A stretch of DNA of 64,000 nt. Source: Anaerobiospirillum sp. NML120448 (lineage in GTDB: Bacteria > Pseudomonadota > Gammaproteobacteria > Enterobacterales > Succinivibrionaceae). The notes under the pieces are model-generated. The model made no database searches. It worked only from the letters and a program-made list of their open reading frames with translations, and had not been told where the DNA came from. The position numbers and the translations under genes are program-made. The stretch is from assembly GCF_023050945.1 (NCBI RefSeq), contig NZ_JALKIM010000005.1:1-64000 (forward strand). The letters run 5' to 3'. Below are positions 36,887 to 47,674 of this stretch, piece by piece; the stretch's first letter is position 1; each line of letters opens with the position of its first letter.

Positions 36887-39800
36887 TTAAAGACTATCAG
36901 GATTGAGTTCTAACTCACCACCATCGCTTGCGCCAGCGTCTACGCTCGCACTTGCAATAGCGTCTGCGCCCGCACCTTTGCCACTAGCAACGCCCGAACC
37001 AGCACCAGCGCCTGAGGCCAGGCATTGGCTCTCTCCTGAGCCTGGGTACTGGCCCTGGCCAGTGCCTGGGCTCATGGCGTTAAGATTAGGCCGCTTATCG
37101 TTAGAGAGTAAAGTACTTCTGGAGAGATCTTGACCAGTTAGCTCCTCTACCAAACCAGTAGTAGCAATTTGCTCTTTGTGTAAGTTAGCTGCCTCTAAGA
37201 TATTTGCTACAGGCAACCAAGCTGACATCTTGGCAAACATATCACGGTCATACATGCGGTTTTGCACAAACTCAGCATCAGTAACCTCAAAGATATTCTT
37301 AGTCTGAGCAATACCATGGATCTTCTTCAAGAGAGTAACTACTTTGTAAATTTCCTCTTTACTAAAGGAGGCAAAAGAGCGTCTTAGCATTACTAATACT
37401 TTTAAGAACTCCTCTCCTTGGAGCGAGGCAATATAAGCATTGAGTAATTGCAAAATACCATTACGATAGAAAATACTGGCCTTTGATACCTTTAAAATCG
37501 AGTAGAAGAAGCCAATACAATCATTGTTTTCAATAATAGAACCATAGACAAATTGATCGACAAAACGCTCAAACTCATCATAAGTAATTTGCTTGTTCTT
37601 AAATAAGAATGATACGTAAGCACCTTGTAAGCTAGCACCTATATCAGAGTCCTTACTTAATTCAAAAAGCAGCTCGTAATAAGACTTAGTAATGTACTCA
37701 TACTTGTTAAAGTAATAATCAAGCTTCATTAAACTATCAATATACTCATCAAGCTCGTCCTCACTAATATCAACAGTGTCTGTTAAGACCTGTAGAGCAC
37801 GCTTGAGCACTAATTTAATTAAACCATCGATAACCTTTTGGTTGTCCTTAGTGGTTTTAGCAATCAAACCATAAGAGTTAAGCATATCTAAGGAACGGGC
37901 AATATCAGATAAATTGCGCTCATGATAGATGGTATTAGTAATCAGTTGTTGCAGACGCTGGTATTGTCTTTCAATACCCATGTCTATGCAGTCTTTAAAT
38001 AAACCACAGAGCTCAACTAAAGACAAACCACCTTGCTCGAGGCTCTCTTTTACTTTAGCCTCACTGGCAAGTTCTAAAGTATCACCATATTCAGCCGCCT
38101 CAATAATGGACATCACTACCTGATCGGTAAAACGATAAGTGTAAGTTTCAGTACGCTTGATATAGTTAGCGTTGTGGTGGCGATTATATTGGTCTACTTC
38201 AAAACCTGGACATAAGTAAGACACTTGGGCAAAGAATCGACCTTTAAGGACATTTTTTTCATCCTTAAAAATATCGATATTGGCCTTATGCACCTCCTGA
38301 TCGTCACTCTTAAGAGCAAAGGTTTTGGCTTTATAAACAAAGTCACGCCAGATAGGAGGAACATTAACGTCTAAAGGCACCTTACCTAAAGGAACAGTGG
38401 TTAAAGCCTTTTGTAAGTTAATTAAAATGTAATGAGAGTCGTTGTACTCTTCTTTGATAAAAGTACTTTTGACCGCATCAATTAACTCATGAACCGAAGG
38501 CGCAAGCTTATCGCGCAATGAGGCCAAGCCTTTGAGCATTACCTGACAATCGAGTTGTACCGCCGTGCTCATCTTGTTTTGGCGATAATCTTTAACTTTT
38601 CTGGCAAAGAAGAAATTGTTGGCATCACAAGCATTAATGATTTGCTCTTGATTAGCTTTAAATGACAATAAAGCCTCTTTTTGAGCCTCATTATAAACAG
38701 TAGTGTCATAAGAGACCTTTAATTGCTTTGAGCTCTTATTCTTATTGATACCCAAAGCATTTTGCACTTGAGCAACCTTGGCGCTAAAAGTTTCACTATC
38801 CTTAATCTTAGCCTGATCTTTAATCGAACCAAGCTCTTTAATAGTGTTTACCACATCCAAGAGTCTACCTGCTGGCGTAATTGAGCCCTGGGCAGCATTA
38901 TTATGCTTCTTGCGTTTCTTCTTTTTCTTACCAGAACCAGCCTGGCCATTAGGATCAGCTTGATTAGCTTGATCATCCTGTTTAGCACTTGCCTCTTCTT
39001 CATCGAGAACAGCCTTGCTAATCTTGTTATCCAAATGACAAATGGCTGATAGCGGATCATCCCAGTACTCAAAATTCTCACTATTAGCAGCAATAGCCTG
39101 ATAGCCCCCAATATCATCACCTGATAACAACTTAGCATCAGGGCCAAAAGATAAGGAAGTGCTAATAGCTTGATAGAGCTTATGATAGTAGTAAGGAAAT
39201 ACAATGCCTGAGGCATACTCACTTTGAACATCAGTAGCCTTGAAAGAATAAGGAATTAAGAAGCAATTGTCCTTAGATTTAGGGAATTTTAAAGGCTTCT
39301 CTTTTTTCTTCTTATAGTAAAGATAGTCGCATAAAGCTACTGAGTGCATACCGCCAGTAATCACCAAAATGCGCTTATGGTTCTTTTGGGCAGCAGTAAT
39401 GTGCTTGAGCATAAAGAGCTCACGCTGAACCATATCAAGCACTTGCTCGTCAGAAATGCCTTTTCTAATGCAATAGCAGTAGCTATAAATATTGTGGAGA
39501 AAAGTCTTAGTATCTTGCGCAAGAGCATTGATCTCAAAATTGCGATCCCAAAATTCCTCAAAGCTCAAATCGCCGCTTTTCTTAAACAGCTCTTGATAAT
39601 AGCTAGAACGACCAAATTCTTTTTCATCGCTACTGCATTGATTATGATCTTGATCCAAGATCTCTTGGCTTTGCTGTTGTTGCATACAATGATCAATGTA
39701 GTCTTTTTCACAAGAGCTTAAATCAATGCATTGATACTCAATGTTACGCTTAAGAGCTTCTTTTAATGCTACATACTCAGGAGAGTAAGACAGCATAGGA

Positions 39801-40846
39801 TAGATATATCTAAAGCCAACATCCACCTCTTGCTCTTCTAAGGCTGACTCAGGATCATCCTCATTAACTGGAACTAATTGAATAGTCTTAGTGGAGCCAT
39901 AGCTAAAAAAAGCAATAGGAGGTACTACCTTCTCATTAGCCAAGTGTTTTACTTGATCTTGGCAAATGTGAGGCATCTCTACAGCAATAAAATCAGGCTG
40001 ATAAGCATCAATAATTCTAGGCAGGTGCAAGCCCATAGCCACAGAGTGATGGCGTATTGGTACTAATAGTACAGGCGCATTAAAATCTAATGCCTTGGCA
40101 GCATGAGCCTCAATGCTTTCTTTAGACATAGGATCATCTTGAACCTTAGCCTTCTTAGCTGCCTTAGAGGTTTTCTTAGCCTTGCCCTTTTCCAATTCAG
40201 GCTCGGTTACATCACAATTAGCCTCAGCACTCATACCATCTTGGTTGTCGCTATTAGTTGGCTCTTGAGCTTGTGCTTGAGCTTGGCCCTCATTGCAAGT
40301 ATCGCTAAGTGCACCAGACACGTTCTTAGCACTAGCCTTTGCAGTTTCATTAGTACCCTCAACCTTAGAGCTTTCACTATCAGCTAAAGCACCCTCATCT
40401 TCGCAAAGGACACTATCAGTGCTAGCCGAGCTAGCAGAGCTGACTTTGCTAGCTTTGCTGTTTTTGCTAGAAGCCTTGGTAGCTTTAGTAGCCTTGGCTG
40501 CCTTAGGCTCGGCCTCTGCCTTGGTAGACTTAGCCTCTGTAGTGGCCTTGGTAGCTTTGGCCTTGGTAGCTTTGGCTGTCTTGCGGACTTTCTTGCCATC
40601 AGCGCTAGCGTGCTGTTCCTGAGGATCTAAAGACTGATCCTCTTGAGAGACTGCAGCGCCAGTTGTTTCTGTACTAATGGCAGTATCAACAGAGCTAAGT
40701 TCTGATTGTGAGGCTTTGGTAGTTACTTGAGCTTTAGACTTACGAGTACGCTTGGTAGCAGTTTTTGGGCTGTCCTGTTTTTCCTGAACAAGAGCATCAT
40801 TAGTCTCTGGAGCTTCATTGGCTTGTGATCCACGCAAAGTGGCCAT
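36887..40846 (-). CDS. DUF5682-like protein with low-complexity N- and C-terminal extensions
   Basis: 1319 residues. Residues 1-240 are Lys/Ala/Thr/Ser-rich (repeated ATKATKA words) and probably disordered. The domain starts at APVLLVPIRHHSVAMG with RHHS at 265-268, then a conserved EMPH near 290 and TGGMHSVAL with GGMHS at 498-502. This fits the TraB/ChaN (Tiki-like) superfamily fold proposed for DUF5682. Residues 640-1230 are helical. The C-terminal 70 residues are Gly/Ala/Ser-rich. DUF5682 genes are often found with MoxR ATPases and VWA proteins, as here. The start has a very strong ribosome site (AAAGGAGGTG) that overlaps the moxR stop, so the two are coupled. Biochemical role unknown. 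Confidence 0.8.
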   Translation of the reverse strand: MATLRGSQANEAPETNDALVQEKQDSPKTATKRTRKSKAQVTTKASQSELSSVDTAISTETTGAAVSQEDQSLDPQEQHASADGKKVRKTAKATKAKATKATTEAKSTKAEAEPKAAKATKATKASSKNSKASKVSSASSASTDSVLCEDEGALADSESSKVEGTNETAKASAKNVSGALSDTCNEGQAQAQAQEPTNSDNQDGMSAEANCDVTEPELEKGKAKKTSKAAKKAKVQDDPMSKESIEAHAAKALDFNAPVLLVPIRHHSVAMGLHLPRIIDAYQPDFIAVEMPHICQDQVKHLANEKVVPPIAFFSYGSTKTIQLVPVNEDDPESALEEQEVDVGFRYIYPMLSYSPEYVALKEALKRNIEYQCIDLSSCEKDYIDHCMQQQQSQEILDQDHNQCSSDEKEFGRSSYYQELFKKSGDLSFEEFWDRNFEINALAQDTKTFLHNIYSYCYCIRKGISDEQVLDMVQRELFMLKHITAAQKNHKRILVITGGMHSVALCDYLYYKKKKEKPLKFPKSKDNCFLIPYSFKATDVQSEYASGIVFPYYYHKLYQAISTSLSFGPDAKLLSGDDIGGYQAIAANSENFEYWDDPLSAICHLDNKISKAVLDEEEASAKQDDQANQADPNGQAGSGKKKKKRKKHNNAAQGSITPAGRLLDVVNTIKELGSIKDQAKIKDSETFSAKVAQVQNALGINKNKSSKQLKVSYDTTVYNEAQKEALLSFKANQEQIINACDANNFFFARKVKDYRQNKMSTAVQLDCQVMLKGLASLRDKLAPSVHELIDAVKSTFIKEEYNDSHYILINLQKALTTVPLGKVPLDVNVPPIWRDFVYKAKTFALKSDDQEVHKANIDIFKDEKNVLKGRFFAQVSYLCPGFEVDQYNRHHNANYIKRTETYTYRFTDQVVMSIIEAAEYGDTLELASEAKVKESLEQGGLSLVELCGLFKDCIDMGIERQYQRLQQLITNTIYHERNLSDIARSLDMLNSYGLIAKTTKDNQKVIDGLIKLVLKRALQVLTDTVDISEDELDEYIDSLMKLDYYFNKYEYITKSYYELLFELSKDSDIGASLQGAYVSFLFKNKQITYDEFERFVDQFVYGSIIENNDCIGFFYSILKVSKASIFYRNGILQLLNAYIASLQGEEFLKVLVMLRRSFASFSKEEIYKVVTLLKKIHGIAQTKNIFEVTDAEFVQNRMYDRDMFAKMSAWLPVANILEAANLHKEQIATTGLVEELTGQDLSRSTLLSNDKRPNLNAMSPGTGQGQYPGSGESQCLASGAGAGSGVASGKGAGADAIASASVDAGASDGGELELNPDSL

Positions 40847-40858
40847 AGCGCACCTCCT

Positions 40859-41962
40859 TTAGCACTTAGCTACTAAATTAGCAAAATCTTGGTACAAGGT
40901 ATCGTCGGTCTTTTCTTGGGTCTTAGCCATAGCCTTAACATAGTTTTTAAAGAGCTTAAGGTCACTTTCCTTATCTTTAACAATGGCAGAGCTAATATTG
41001 TTTACCAAAGTTTTTAAGGACAATTGATCATCATGGTAGAAGTGAGCATCAACAACTGTTTGATGGTAAACCTGTACCGCTTCGGCAGTAGAAAGGACGG
41101 CCTCAGGCTTATCAAACTTACCACCAGAACTATTTTGTCCAGTACGTAAATCTCTAAAGGTAGTGGCTAATAAATCAATCATAGAGTCATCCAGTAAAGT
41201 CTCTGGCATATCAGCACAAAGCTTGGAGCACTCCTTTTTAATTACTGCCATTTCCATATTAATATTGTTAATAGGACGTACAGTCTCAAAGTTGAAACGA
41301 CGCTTAAGAGCTGCGGACATTTCATTAACGCCCTTATCTCTAGTATTAGCAGTAGCAATAATATTAAAGCCACGTTGAGCCATGATATATGGCTGATCTT
41401 TAAGCTCAGGAACTGACAAAATCTTATCTGACATAACTGAGATTAAAGAGTCTTGAATTTCTAAAGGAGCACGGGTGATTTCCTCAAAGCGAGTAATAAT
41501 GCCTTGAGTAAGGCCAATATATAAAGGAGATGGTACCAAAGCCTCTGGAATTGGGCCTTTAGCAATTAACAAAGCATAGTTCCAAGAGTACTTGATCATA
41601 TCCTCAGTAAGACCAATACTACCTTGAATAGTATTGCGGCTGTTATTGCAAATGGCGGCTGTTAAAAGCTCGCTTAAATAAGATTTAGCAGTACCAGGCT
41701 CACCAATGAGCATTAAAGGACGAGAGCTAGCTAAAGCCACAATACAACGCTCTACTAAGGCATTATCGCCGTAGAACTTTTGACTAATAGTGATACTTTT
41801 GCCATTGTGCTCTAATGGCTTGTCTCTACCAAGAATAAAATCACGAACTGCTTTAGGTGATAACTGCCAATTAGCAGGACGCTCACCCTTATCATTAGCA
41901 GCTAAAGCCTCAAGCTCTTCTTGGTATAAAACTTCCATGCATGGCTTTAAAACTTCACTCAT
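40859..41962 (-). CDS. MoxR-family AAA+ ATPase
   Basis: 367 residues, first gene of a five-gene minus-strand operon. Walker A GEPGTAKS is at residues 87-94. The Walker B region reads RFEEITRA (about 155-162), with Glu replacing the more usual Asp before the catalytic Glu. Sensor 1 is IIATANTRD and the arginine finger region is AALKRRF. MoxR ATPases act as hexameric chaperones with VWA partners to activate or load metals into target enzymes. The ATG at 41962 has AGGGTGA upstream. The next gene starts 12 nt downstream. Confidence 0.9.
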   Translation of the reverse strand: MSEVLKPCMEVLYQEELEALAANDKGERPANWQLSPKAVRDFILGRDKPLEHNGKSITISQKFYGDNALVERCIVALASSRPLMLIGEPGTAKSYLSELLTAAICNNSRNTIQGSIGLTEDMIKYSWNYALLIAKGPIPEALVPSPLYIGLTQGIITRFEEITRAPLEIQDSLISVMSDKILSVPELKDQPYIMAQRGFNIIATANTRDKGVNEMSAALKRRFNFETVRPINNINMEMAVIKKECSKLCADMPETLLDDSMIDLLATTFRDLRTGQNSSGGKFDKPEAVLSTAEAVQVYHQTVVDAHFYHDDQLSLKTLVNNISSAIVKDKESDLKLFKNYVKAMAKTQEKTDDTLYQDFANLVAKC

Positions 41963-42977
41963 AAATCACCCTATCGAAATGTAAAAACTTAATATCAAAA
42001 AATGCCGCAATCACTATTCGAGCTATAAAACACTCATTACAAGTATAGAAATTATTGTACTATAATGCAATAGCCTTGCATCACATATTAAATATACATG
42101 TATCCATTAACAGATTAACTAAGTATATTGCCTTAATCTATATCCCTTACCCACAGGATTTAGCTAGCCTTCAACTACACCAAACAAAACAAATTACCAA
42201 CTCCATCACCAGTGCAAACTCCAGTGCCAGCTCCAACAGCAGCACCAGCAGCAGCACAATGGATCAATACCAACGGCAACGGCAACGGCAACGGCCATAA
42301 CCAAGGCAACGATAAAGGCAACACCAAAAGCGCACCACTACTACCTAAATAGCATTAGCACCAATAAATGGCCTTAGCAGTGCAGGCATGCGCTATGCGG
42401 TGTACTAAGGCAATGTCTGTGCTTTATGTTATGAGCTTTTAGCTTAAGCTAAGGCTTAAGATAGAGTCTAAGCTTGCTCTTTAGCAAGAGCTCATACATT
42501 AGTTAGTGATATAGAGTTAATCTGTACAGCACTTTTGTGCCCTGCTGTAATGTTAGCCTTAGAAGCTAAGCCATTAGGACTGCTGATTATGGACTGTGGC
42601 TTGTTGTTCTTGGGCATCAGCTGGTCAGCTGTAAGCTTCAAACTGCAAGTTGTTAGCTGTAGGATTCTAAACTATGTGCGGTTAGCTAAGGACTGCATGA
42701 TGTAAACTTGAAGTTTGCTGCTTGCAGCTTGCTGCTGCTGGCTGCAAGGTGTAAGCGGCGGAGTGAAGCTTTGCTGTGAGGTATTTTTAGGGCCTAAAAA
42801 AACAATAAGGCTCTCTGTCAAACTAACACCAGAGAGCCTTATTAATGTGAGCTATTGCCTTTTAGCTCACTAACTCAACCAAACATTATAAAAAAACCAA
42901 TTCATGTCATAAATTAGCTTTTGGCAGGGTTTGTCCCTGCAAGGTTAATTATAGGCCTATCTTAACAAAATACAATA
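41963..42977. other. Intergenic region between the chemoreceptor and the MoxR operon
   Basis: No gene supported in about 1 kb. 42200-42300 is a run of CCAGTGCCAGCTCC- and ACGGCA-type words. 42590-42770 is a run of GTTAGCTGTAGG/GCTTGCTGC words. The chemoreceptor terminator lies at its right end and the operon promoter should lie near 41970-42110. Confidence 0.4.
42804..42843 (-). terminator. Terminator downstream of the chemoreceptor
   Basis: AATAAGGCTCTCT (42804-42816) pairs over 13 bp with AGAGAGCCTTATT (42831-42843). On the minus strand it is followed by GTTTTTTTAGG. It lies 135 nt beyond the chemoreceptor stop. Confidence 0.85.
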
Positions 42978-44615
42978 CTACTCATATTTGAATGATGAAG
43001 TAAGGCGCTTTAAGTTATTAGCTTGAGAGCTTAACTCATTGGAAAGATCAGAAATCTTTTGTGAGGCCTCATTGCCGCTCTCAGCCATAGAGCTAATATT
43101 GCTAAATGATGAGCTAACCTGCTGCAAGATATTGTTCTGACTATCAGCAGCTTGTGCGATTTGGTTAGACATGTCTTGAATGTCATTTACTCTATTGTTA
43201 ATAGAGTTTAAAGCAGTACCAGCTCGCTCAGCCTGTTGTACCACTAACTTAGCTTGATCGCTAGAGTGCTGCATAGCCTCAGTAGCTCTTCTGGTTTGCT
43301 CTTGGTTAGTTTTAATCAGATCGATAATACCATTGGTAGAATCCTTGGTACGACCAGCCAAGGCACGCACCTCATCAGCTACCACGGCAAAGCCACGACC
43401 ATGTTCACCAGCACGAGCAGCCTCAATAGCAGCGTTAAGAGCTAATAAGTTAGTTTGCTCAGCAATTTCAGCAATAATCTTAATCACATTGCCAATTTCT
43501 TGGGCATTAGTATTGAGGTCATTAATAATATTAAGTACTTGGTCTAAGTGAGATACCAGGTTGTTGATGCTCTCAATAGTCTTTTGTACTTCCTCATTAC
43601 CGCTGCTAGTCTCTAAAGTTGCGCCCTGGGCAGTGTTGGCACCATTGTCGGCTAGCTGAGCAACATTGTTTACACCAGCTACTAAATCCTCAATAAAGGT
43701 ATTACCACTATGAGTCTCTTCTTTTTGATGCACACTAAACTCGGCGTTTTGAGAAGCAATAGAGGAGAAAGAGTGAGCTGAGTTATTTAAGCTTTCAGTT
43801 AAAGTTGAAATCTTACCAATAGTGGCAGACAACTCTTTGGCCATCACATTTAAATAATCAGCAATGGAATCTTTGTATTGGGTTTGAGAGCGTACAGTCA
43901 AATCGCCATTGGCAAACTTCTTAATGAAGTCTACGGCATCTTCTGGATTGCCACCAACGACACGCTTAATATTCTCAATGGAGCTAAAGCCGATAATTAC
44001 ACCTAAAATTACTGAGAATACTGAGCCAACAATAATAATGTAAAGTAAGCTGGTAGTTTGAGCTCTTACATAATTAACCTCAGATTGGGATCTTGCCTCT
44101 ATCTCATCAATAAAGGCATTAATTACTCTTAACCAATCCTCAAAGTCCTTAGCTACTTCATTAACAATCAACTGCTCAGCAGGATCAATTTGATCTGCAT
44201 TGATATAGCCTATGATCTTGTCTAGTTTAGGAGAGGTTCTTTTATCTACTGATTTAATGTCATTATAAAGACGCAATTGAGTTGCATCGACATTAGGATC
44301 AGCAAAAATAGTTTCCATTAAGCGGCTGGCTCTTAAATAGTCTGCTCTTAAGTCAGCAACAGTAGCTAAATGTTTTTGCCTTGATGAACTATCACGGGCT
44401 AATACAGCATCACGAATAGCAATAGAGCTATCATGTACCGCACCACGAAAATCAATAGCATGACGTTGTCTTACTGCTAAGTTATCGTTGATATGGCTCA
44501 AAGTACTATCAATGGATGAGACATAAATTAAGGTCGTGCATGCCATTAATATGAAGAGGAAAATAAAGGAGCCAAAGCCTAGATAAAGACTTTTGATAAT
44601 TCCTAAATGTCGCAT
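42978..44615 (-). CDS. Methyl-accepting chemotaxis protein
   Basis: 545 residues, standard chemoreceptor size. TM1 is at about 10-31, a periplasmic helical-bundle sensor at 32-187, TM2 at about 188-210, then a HAMP-like segment, and the signalling domain with the invariant hairpin tip ([19 protein letters not shown], then [17 protein letters not shown]). It senses an unknown ligand and controls CheA at the cell pole. It lacks a C-terminal CheR/CheB-tethering pentapeptide (it ends SFKYE). No other che gene is near. A sigma-28 promoter was looked for and not clearly found. Start is at 44615 ([11 protein letters not shown]). Confidence 0.95.
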   Translation of the reverse strand: MRHLGIIKSLYLGFGSFIFLFILMACTTLIYVSSIDSTLSHINDNLAVRQRHAIDFRGAVHDSSIAIRDAVLARDSSSRQKHLATVADLRADYLRASRLMETIFADPNVDATQLRLYNDIKSVDKRTSPKLDKIIGYINADQIDPAEQLIVNEVAKDFEDWLRVINAFIDEIEARSQSEVNYVRAQTTSLLYIIIVGSVFSVILGVIIGFSSIENIKRVVGGNPEDAVDFIKKFANGDLTVRSQTQYKDSIADYLNVMAKELSATIGKISTLTESLNNSAHSFSSIASQNAEFSVHQKEETHSGNTFIEDLVAGVNNVAQLADNGANTAQGATLETSSGNEEVQKTIESINNLVSHLDQVLNIINDLNTNAQEIGNVIKIIAEIAEQTNLLALNAAIEAARAGEHGRGFAVVADEVRALAGRTKDSTNGIIDLIKTNQEQTRRATEAMQHSSDQAKLVVQQAERAGTALNSINNRVNDIQDMSNQIAQAADSQNNILQQVSSSFSNISSMAESGNEASQKISDLSNELSSQANNLKRLTSSFKYE

Positions 44616-45142
44616 AAATGAGTTCCAAACTAGAGAAAAAGATTAACCAAATTAAAATCTGACCCCAATTACCAACATAAAGGAGCAAATAAGCTCATAA
44701 AGGACTCCATTATGCAGCGGTAAATCAAAACAACAGCTCAAATAAAATCAAACTATTACTAGATAATAGACACACATAGTAAGAATGATTCTTAGGATTA
44801 AGATTAATACCTTATGACCTGATAAAAAAAAAAAAAAAAAAACGAATAGCTCACGGCTTGTTAACATTTAACTCTATCTAAATAAGTACAGTTAAAGCTT
44901 ATAAGCGGCGGTTCTATTGTTAGTTGTTAGTGTTTTAGCGGCGGAAAAATTAAGAGCTTTAGGCTCTAAATGATTTTTTTTTACCATCACCAAATATAAA
45001 CACAATTGTACTGCAAGATAAAGATTAATTATCATCTTAGACCAAGCTTTTCTTACTTGAGCGTTATTAGTTTTAATGAGCGTGTTAAAATCATACATTT
45101 TTATAGTTTTCTAATAGCAAGACAGACAAAGGACTTTGCTAA
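44616..45142. other. Intergenic region between the divergent chemoreceptor and sppA
   Basis: No gene supported. It contains a 19-A homopolymer at 44824-44842 and presumably both promoters. A 68-codon minus-strand frame at 44892-45098 lacks any domain and occupies the expected sppA promoter region. Confidence 0.45.
44824..44842. repeat. Homopolymer of 19 A
   Basis: An uninterrupted run of 19 A in non-coding DNA between two divergent genes. Such runs are slippage-prone in replication and in sequencing, so the true length may differ. Confidence 0.9.
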
Positions 45143-47632
45143 ATGACTGATCAAAAGGGTAACTTTAACCAAGGTCGAGGCTCTTATTCGGGCAATTACC
45201 AAAATTATGGTAGTCAAAATAGAGATTTCTACCAAAAAAATCGTAACTCCTCATCAGGCCCTAATGGCAATAATGCAGGCTATGGCGCAGGTGCTGGTGC
45301 TGGCCCTGATGGCTATTCACGTCAATATGGTCAAAATACTAATTACCAAGGTAATGAGCCAAGACCAAATAACCGCAATGGCTCAGGATTTGATAATAAT
45401 GGCAAGGGCAATAATCGTGGCCCTAATGTAGTCAATGTGCCTTGGGATCAATATGAGCTGCGCAAAAAATCTCAGCATGGTTCCATTTGCACCCTATTGT
45501 TAACCTTAGGTGGCTGGATCACTTTTGCCCGCAACTTTGTCTTTAATATAATTTTCTTGCTATTACTATTTGTAGTATTTGGCGGTTACATGGCTGTTAC
45601 CAGTCTTATGGATAACGGCATTTCCCTCTCTAGCAGCACTATAGAGGAAGTTAATGATCAATTGGTGCCTCCTGAGGTACTTTACTTTGATTTAAGTGGC
45701 CCTATTAGTGAGATGCCTTTTAGCTCAGGTGGTCTTAACAATCTACAAAGAGAGTTAGAGGTAGCACTTTATGGCAAACAAAGCCATGAGCTTATTGCCA
45801 TTGAAAAGGCCCTTAACTTAGTTGCTCAAGATAAAACCATTAAAAAGGTCATTTTAGATCTTGATCAAATGGGCCCTATTAACCTTTCTATGGCTGAGCG
45901 TATTGGCAAAGCTATGGATAACGCTAAGGGTGTAGCCAAGCGTAATAGCGAAGATGGCTTTGAGCGTGAGGTGGTAGTAATTGGCTATGGCTTCTCCCAA
46001 GCTGCCTATGCTATTGCAGCTCATGCTGACAAAATTGTCATGGACTCTTTAGGCGAGATTGATTTTAAAGGTATTGCCATGTCCTCCCTTTACTTTAAGG
46101 ACATGTTAGATAATGCCAATATCACTCCTTATATTTTCCGTGCTGGACACTTTAAGAGTGCCGTTGAGCCTTTTATGTTTAATGGTATGTCTTATGATGT
46201 AAGACGTGAATATCAAGCCATTGCTTTTAAGTCTTGGGACTTATATCGTCAGTCTATTGCAGCTCGTAAGCAAACTACTAAGACCAACATCCTTCCAGAT
46301 GCTGCTACTTATGTCCAATGGATTAATCGCAGCGGTGGTAGCCGTGCTCAGTTGCAATTAAGCCAAGGCTTAGTTGATGAGGTTATGCCATTAACTACTT
46401 ACTTTGAGTTATTAAGCACTCAAGTAAACACTGACTATGATGCTCCTTACAAGCCAGCGTTAATCACCTATCAAGACTATTTATTACGTCACCACTTTAA
46501 GCAAACTGGTTCTAAGCTTAATGGCACTTTATCTCAAGTAGATGTTAAAGAAGCTGCTCTGTTAGCCTCCCCATTCCTCAGTGATACCAAGGCAGCAAAT
46601 CTTACTGCTAATGCTGCTACCTCCCTAGTCAATACTAGCATCTCTGGCTTACAGGATAAGGTTACTACTAAAGGAGCTATGGAATTTAACGAGGTGCAAC
46701 TGATTAGCCAAGCTGCTAAGCAAATTGAGCGTCGCCAAAAAGAAGGCTCTAAAGTGGTTAAAGGCAAAGGTAAAGTTGCTGTTATTTACGGTATTGGTGA
46801 AATTATGGACGTAGGAGAAAAGCCTACCGACTTTACTCCTGATAACATCATTCCACTTATCGAAGATGCGCAAAACGATCCTGAGGTGCAAGCTGTAGTG
46901 CTTTACCTCAATAGCCCTGGCGGTAGCGTACTAGCCTCAGAGCGTATTCGTCGTGCTGTTGAAACATTCCAAAAGTTTAGCCTCAAGCCAATTGTTGTTT
47001 CTATGAATGGCACAGCAGCCTCTGGCGCTTATTGGATTGCGTCTCAAGCTGAGAAAATCTTTGCTACCCCAAGCACTATTACTGGTTCTATTGGTGTCTT
47101 TGGTGTTACTTTTGGCGCTCATAAGCTACTCAATAAATATGGTGCCTACCAAGATGGCGTAGTTACTAATGAACTAGCTTTAACCGCTATTGCTAAAGAA
47201 ATGCCTTACTCTCAACAAACCATGTACAACTTATCTGTTGAGAACACTTATAAGGACTTCATTGAATTAGTAGCTAAAAATAGAAACTTAGTGGCTAACA
47301 CTTATGAGGTCTTTGCCGAAGGTCAGATTTTCTTAGCCCAAGAGGCTCAGACTTTAGGCTTAGTTGATTATCTGGGCCCACTATCTGATGCTGTTGCTTA
47401 TGCAGCTAAACAGGCCAATATCAACCCTCAAGGTGTAATTGTAGAGCACAAGGCCCCAGGATCTGGCTCTAATATGGGTATCTTTGATAGCATTATGTTT
47501 GGCTTTGCTCAATCTTATCTACCAAATGAGCTCACCTACAGCCTAGTAAAAATGCGTCAAGTTAGCAAAATGACCGAACAAAGCAGACCTGCTATTATGG
47601 CCATTTCTCCAGTTACCGAGCCAACACTCTAA
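45143..47632 (+). CDS. sppA: Signal peptide peptidase SppA (67K type) with a disordered N-terminal extension
   Basis: 829 residues against 618 for E. coli SppA. Residues 1-105 are Asn/Gly/Tyr/Gln-rich and probably disordered in the cytoplasm. A membrane helix follows (FARNFVFNIIFLLLLFVVF, about 131-149), then two tandem peptidase domains outside. The catalytic dyad is visible: Lys338 in GHFKSAVEPF and Ser627 in NGTAASGAYW, with NSPGGSV before the Ser. SppA degrades cleaved signal peptides in the membrane. An AAGGA ribosome site precedes the ATG at 45143. Single gene with its own terminator. Confidence 0.94.
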   Translation: MTDQKGNFNQGRGSYSGNYQNYGSQNRDFYQKNRNSSSGPNGNNAGYGAGAGAGPDGYSRQYGQNTNYQGNEPRPNNRNGSGFDNNGKGNNRGPNVVNVPWDQYELRKKSQHGSICTLLLTLGGWITFARNFVFNIIFLLLLFVVFGGYMAVTSLMDNGISLSSSTIEEVNDQLVPPEVLYFDLSGPISEMPFSSGGLNNLQRELEVALYGKQSHELIAIEKALNLVAQDKTIKKVILDLDQMGPINLSMAERIGKAMDNAKGVAKRNSEDGFEREVVVIGYGFSQAAYAIAAHADKIVMDSLGEIDFKGIAMSSLYFKDMLDNANITPYIFRAGHFKSAVEPFMFNGMSYDVRREYQAIAFKSWDLYRQSIAARKQTTKTNILPDAATYVQWINRSGGSRAQLQLSQGLVDEVMPLTTYFELLSTQVNTDYDAPYKPALITYQDYLLRHHFKQTGSKLNGTLSQVDVKEAALLASPFLSDTKAANLTANAATSLVNTSISGLQDKVTTKGAMEFNEVQLISQAAKQIERRQKEGSKVVKGKGKVAVIYGIGEIMDVGEKPTDFTPDNIIPLIEDAQNDPEVQAVVLYLNSPGGSVLASERIRRAVETFQKFSLKPIVVSMNGTAASGAYWIASQAEKIFATPSTITGSIGVFGVTFGAHKLLNKYGAYQDGVVTNELALTAIAKEMPYSQQTMYNLSVENTYKDFIELVAKNRNLVANTYEVFAEGQIFLAQEAQTLGLVDYLGPLSDAVAYAAKQANINPQGVIVEHKAPGSGSNMGIFDSIMFGFAQSYLPNELTYSLVKMRQVSKMTEQSRPAIMAISPVTEPTL

Positions 47633-47674
47633 AGACCTAGCTAAGAGTCACAGCTCAAAAACTTGCTATTTACC

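Noticed and set aside
44892-45098. 68-codon minus-strand frame upstream of sppA
   Set aside because: Occupies the expected sppA promoter region and shows no recognisable protein features.
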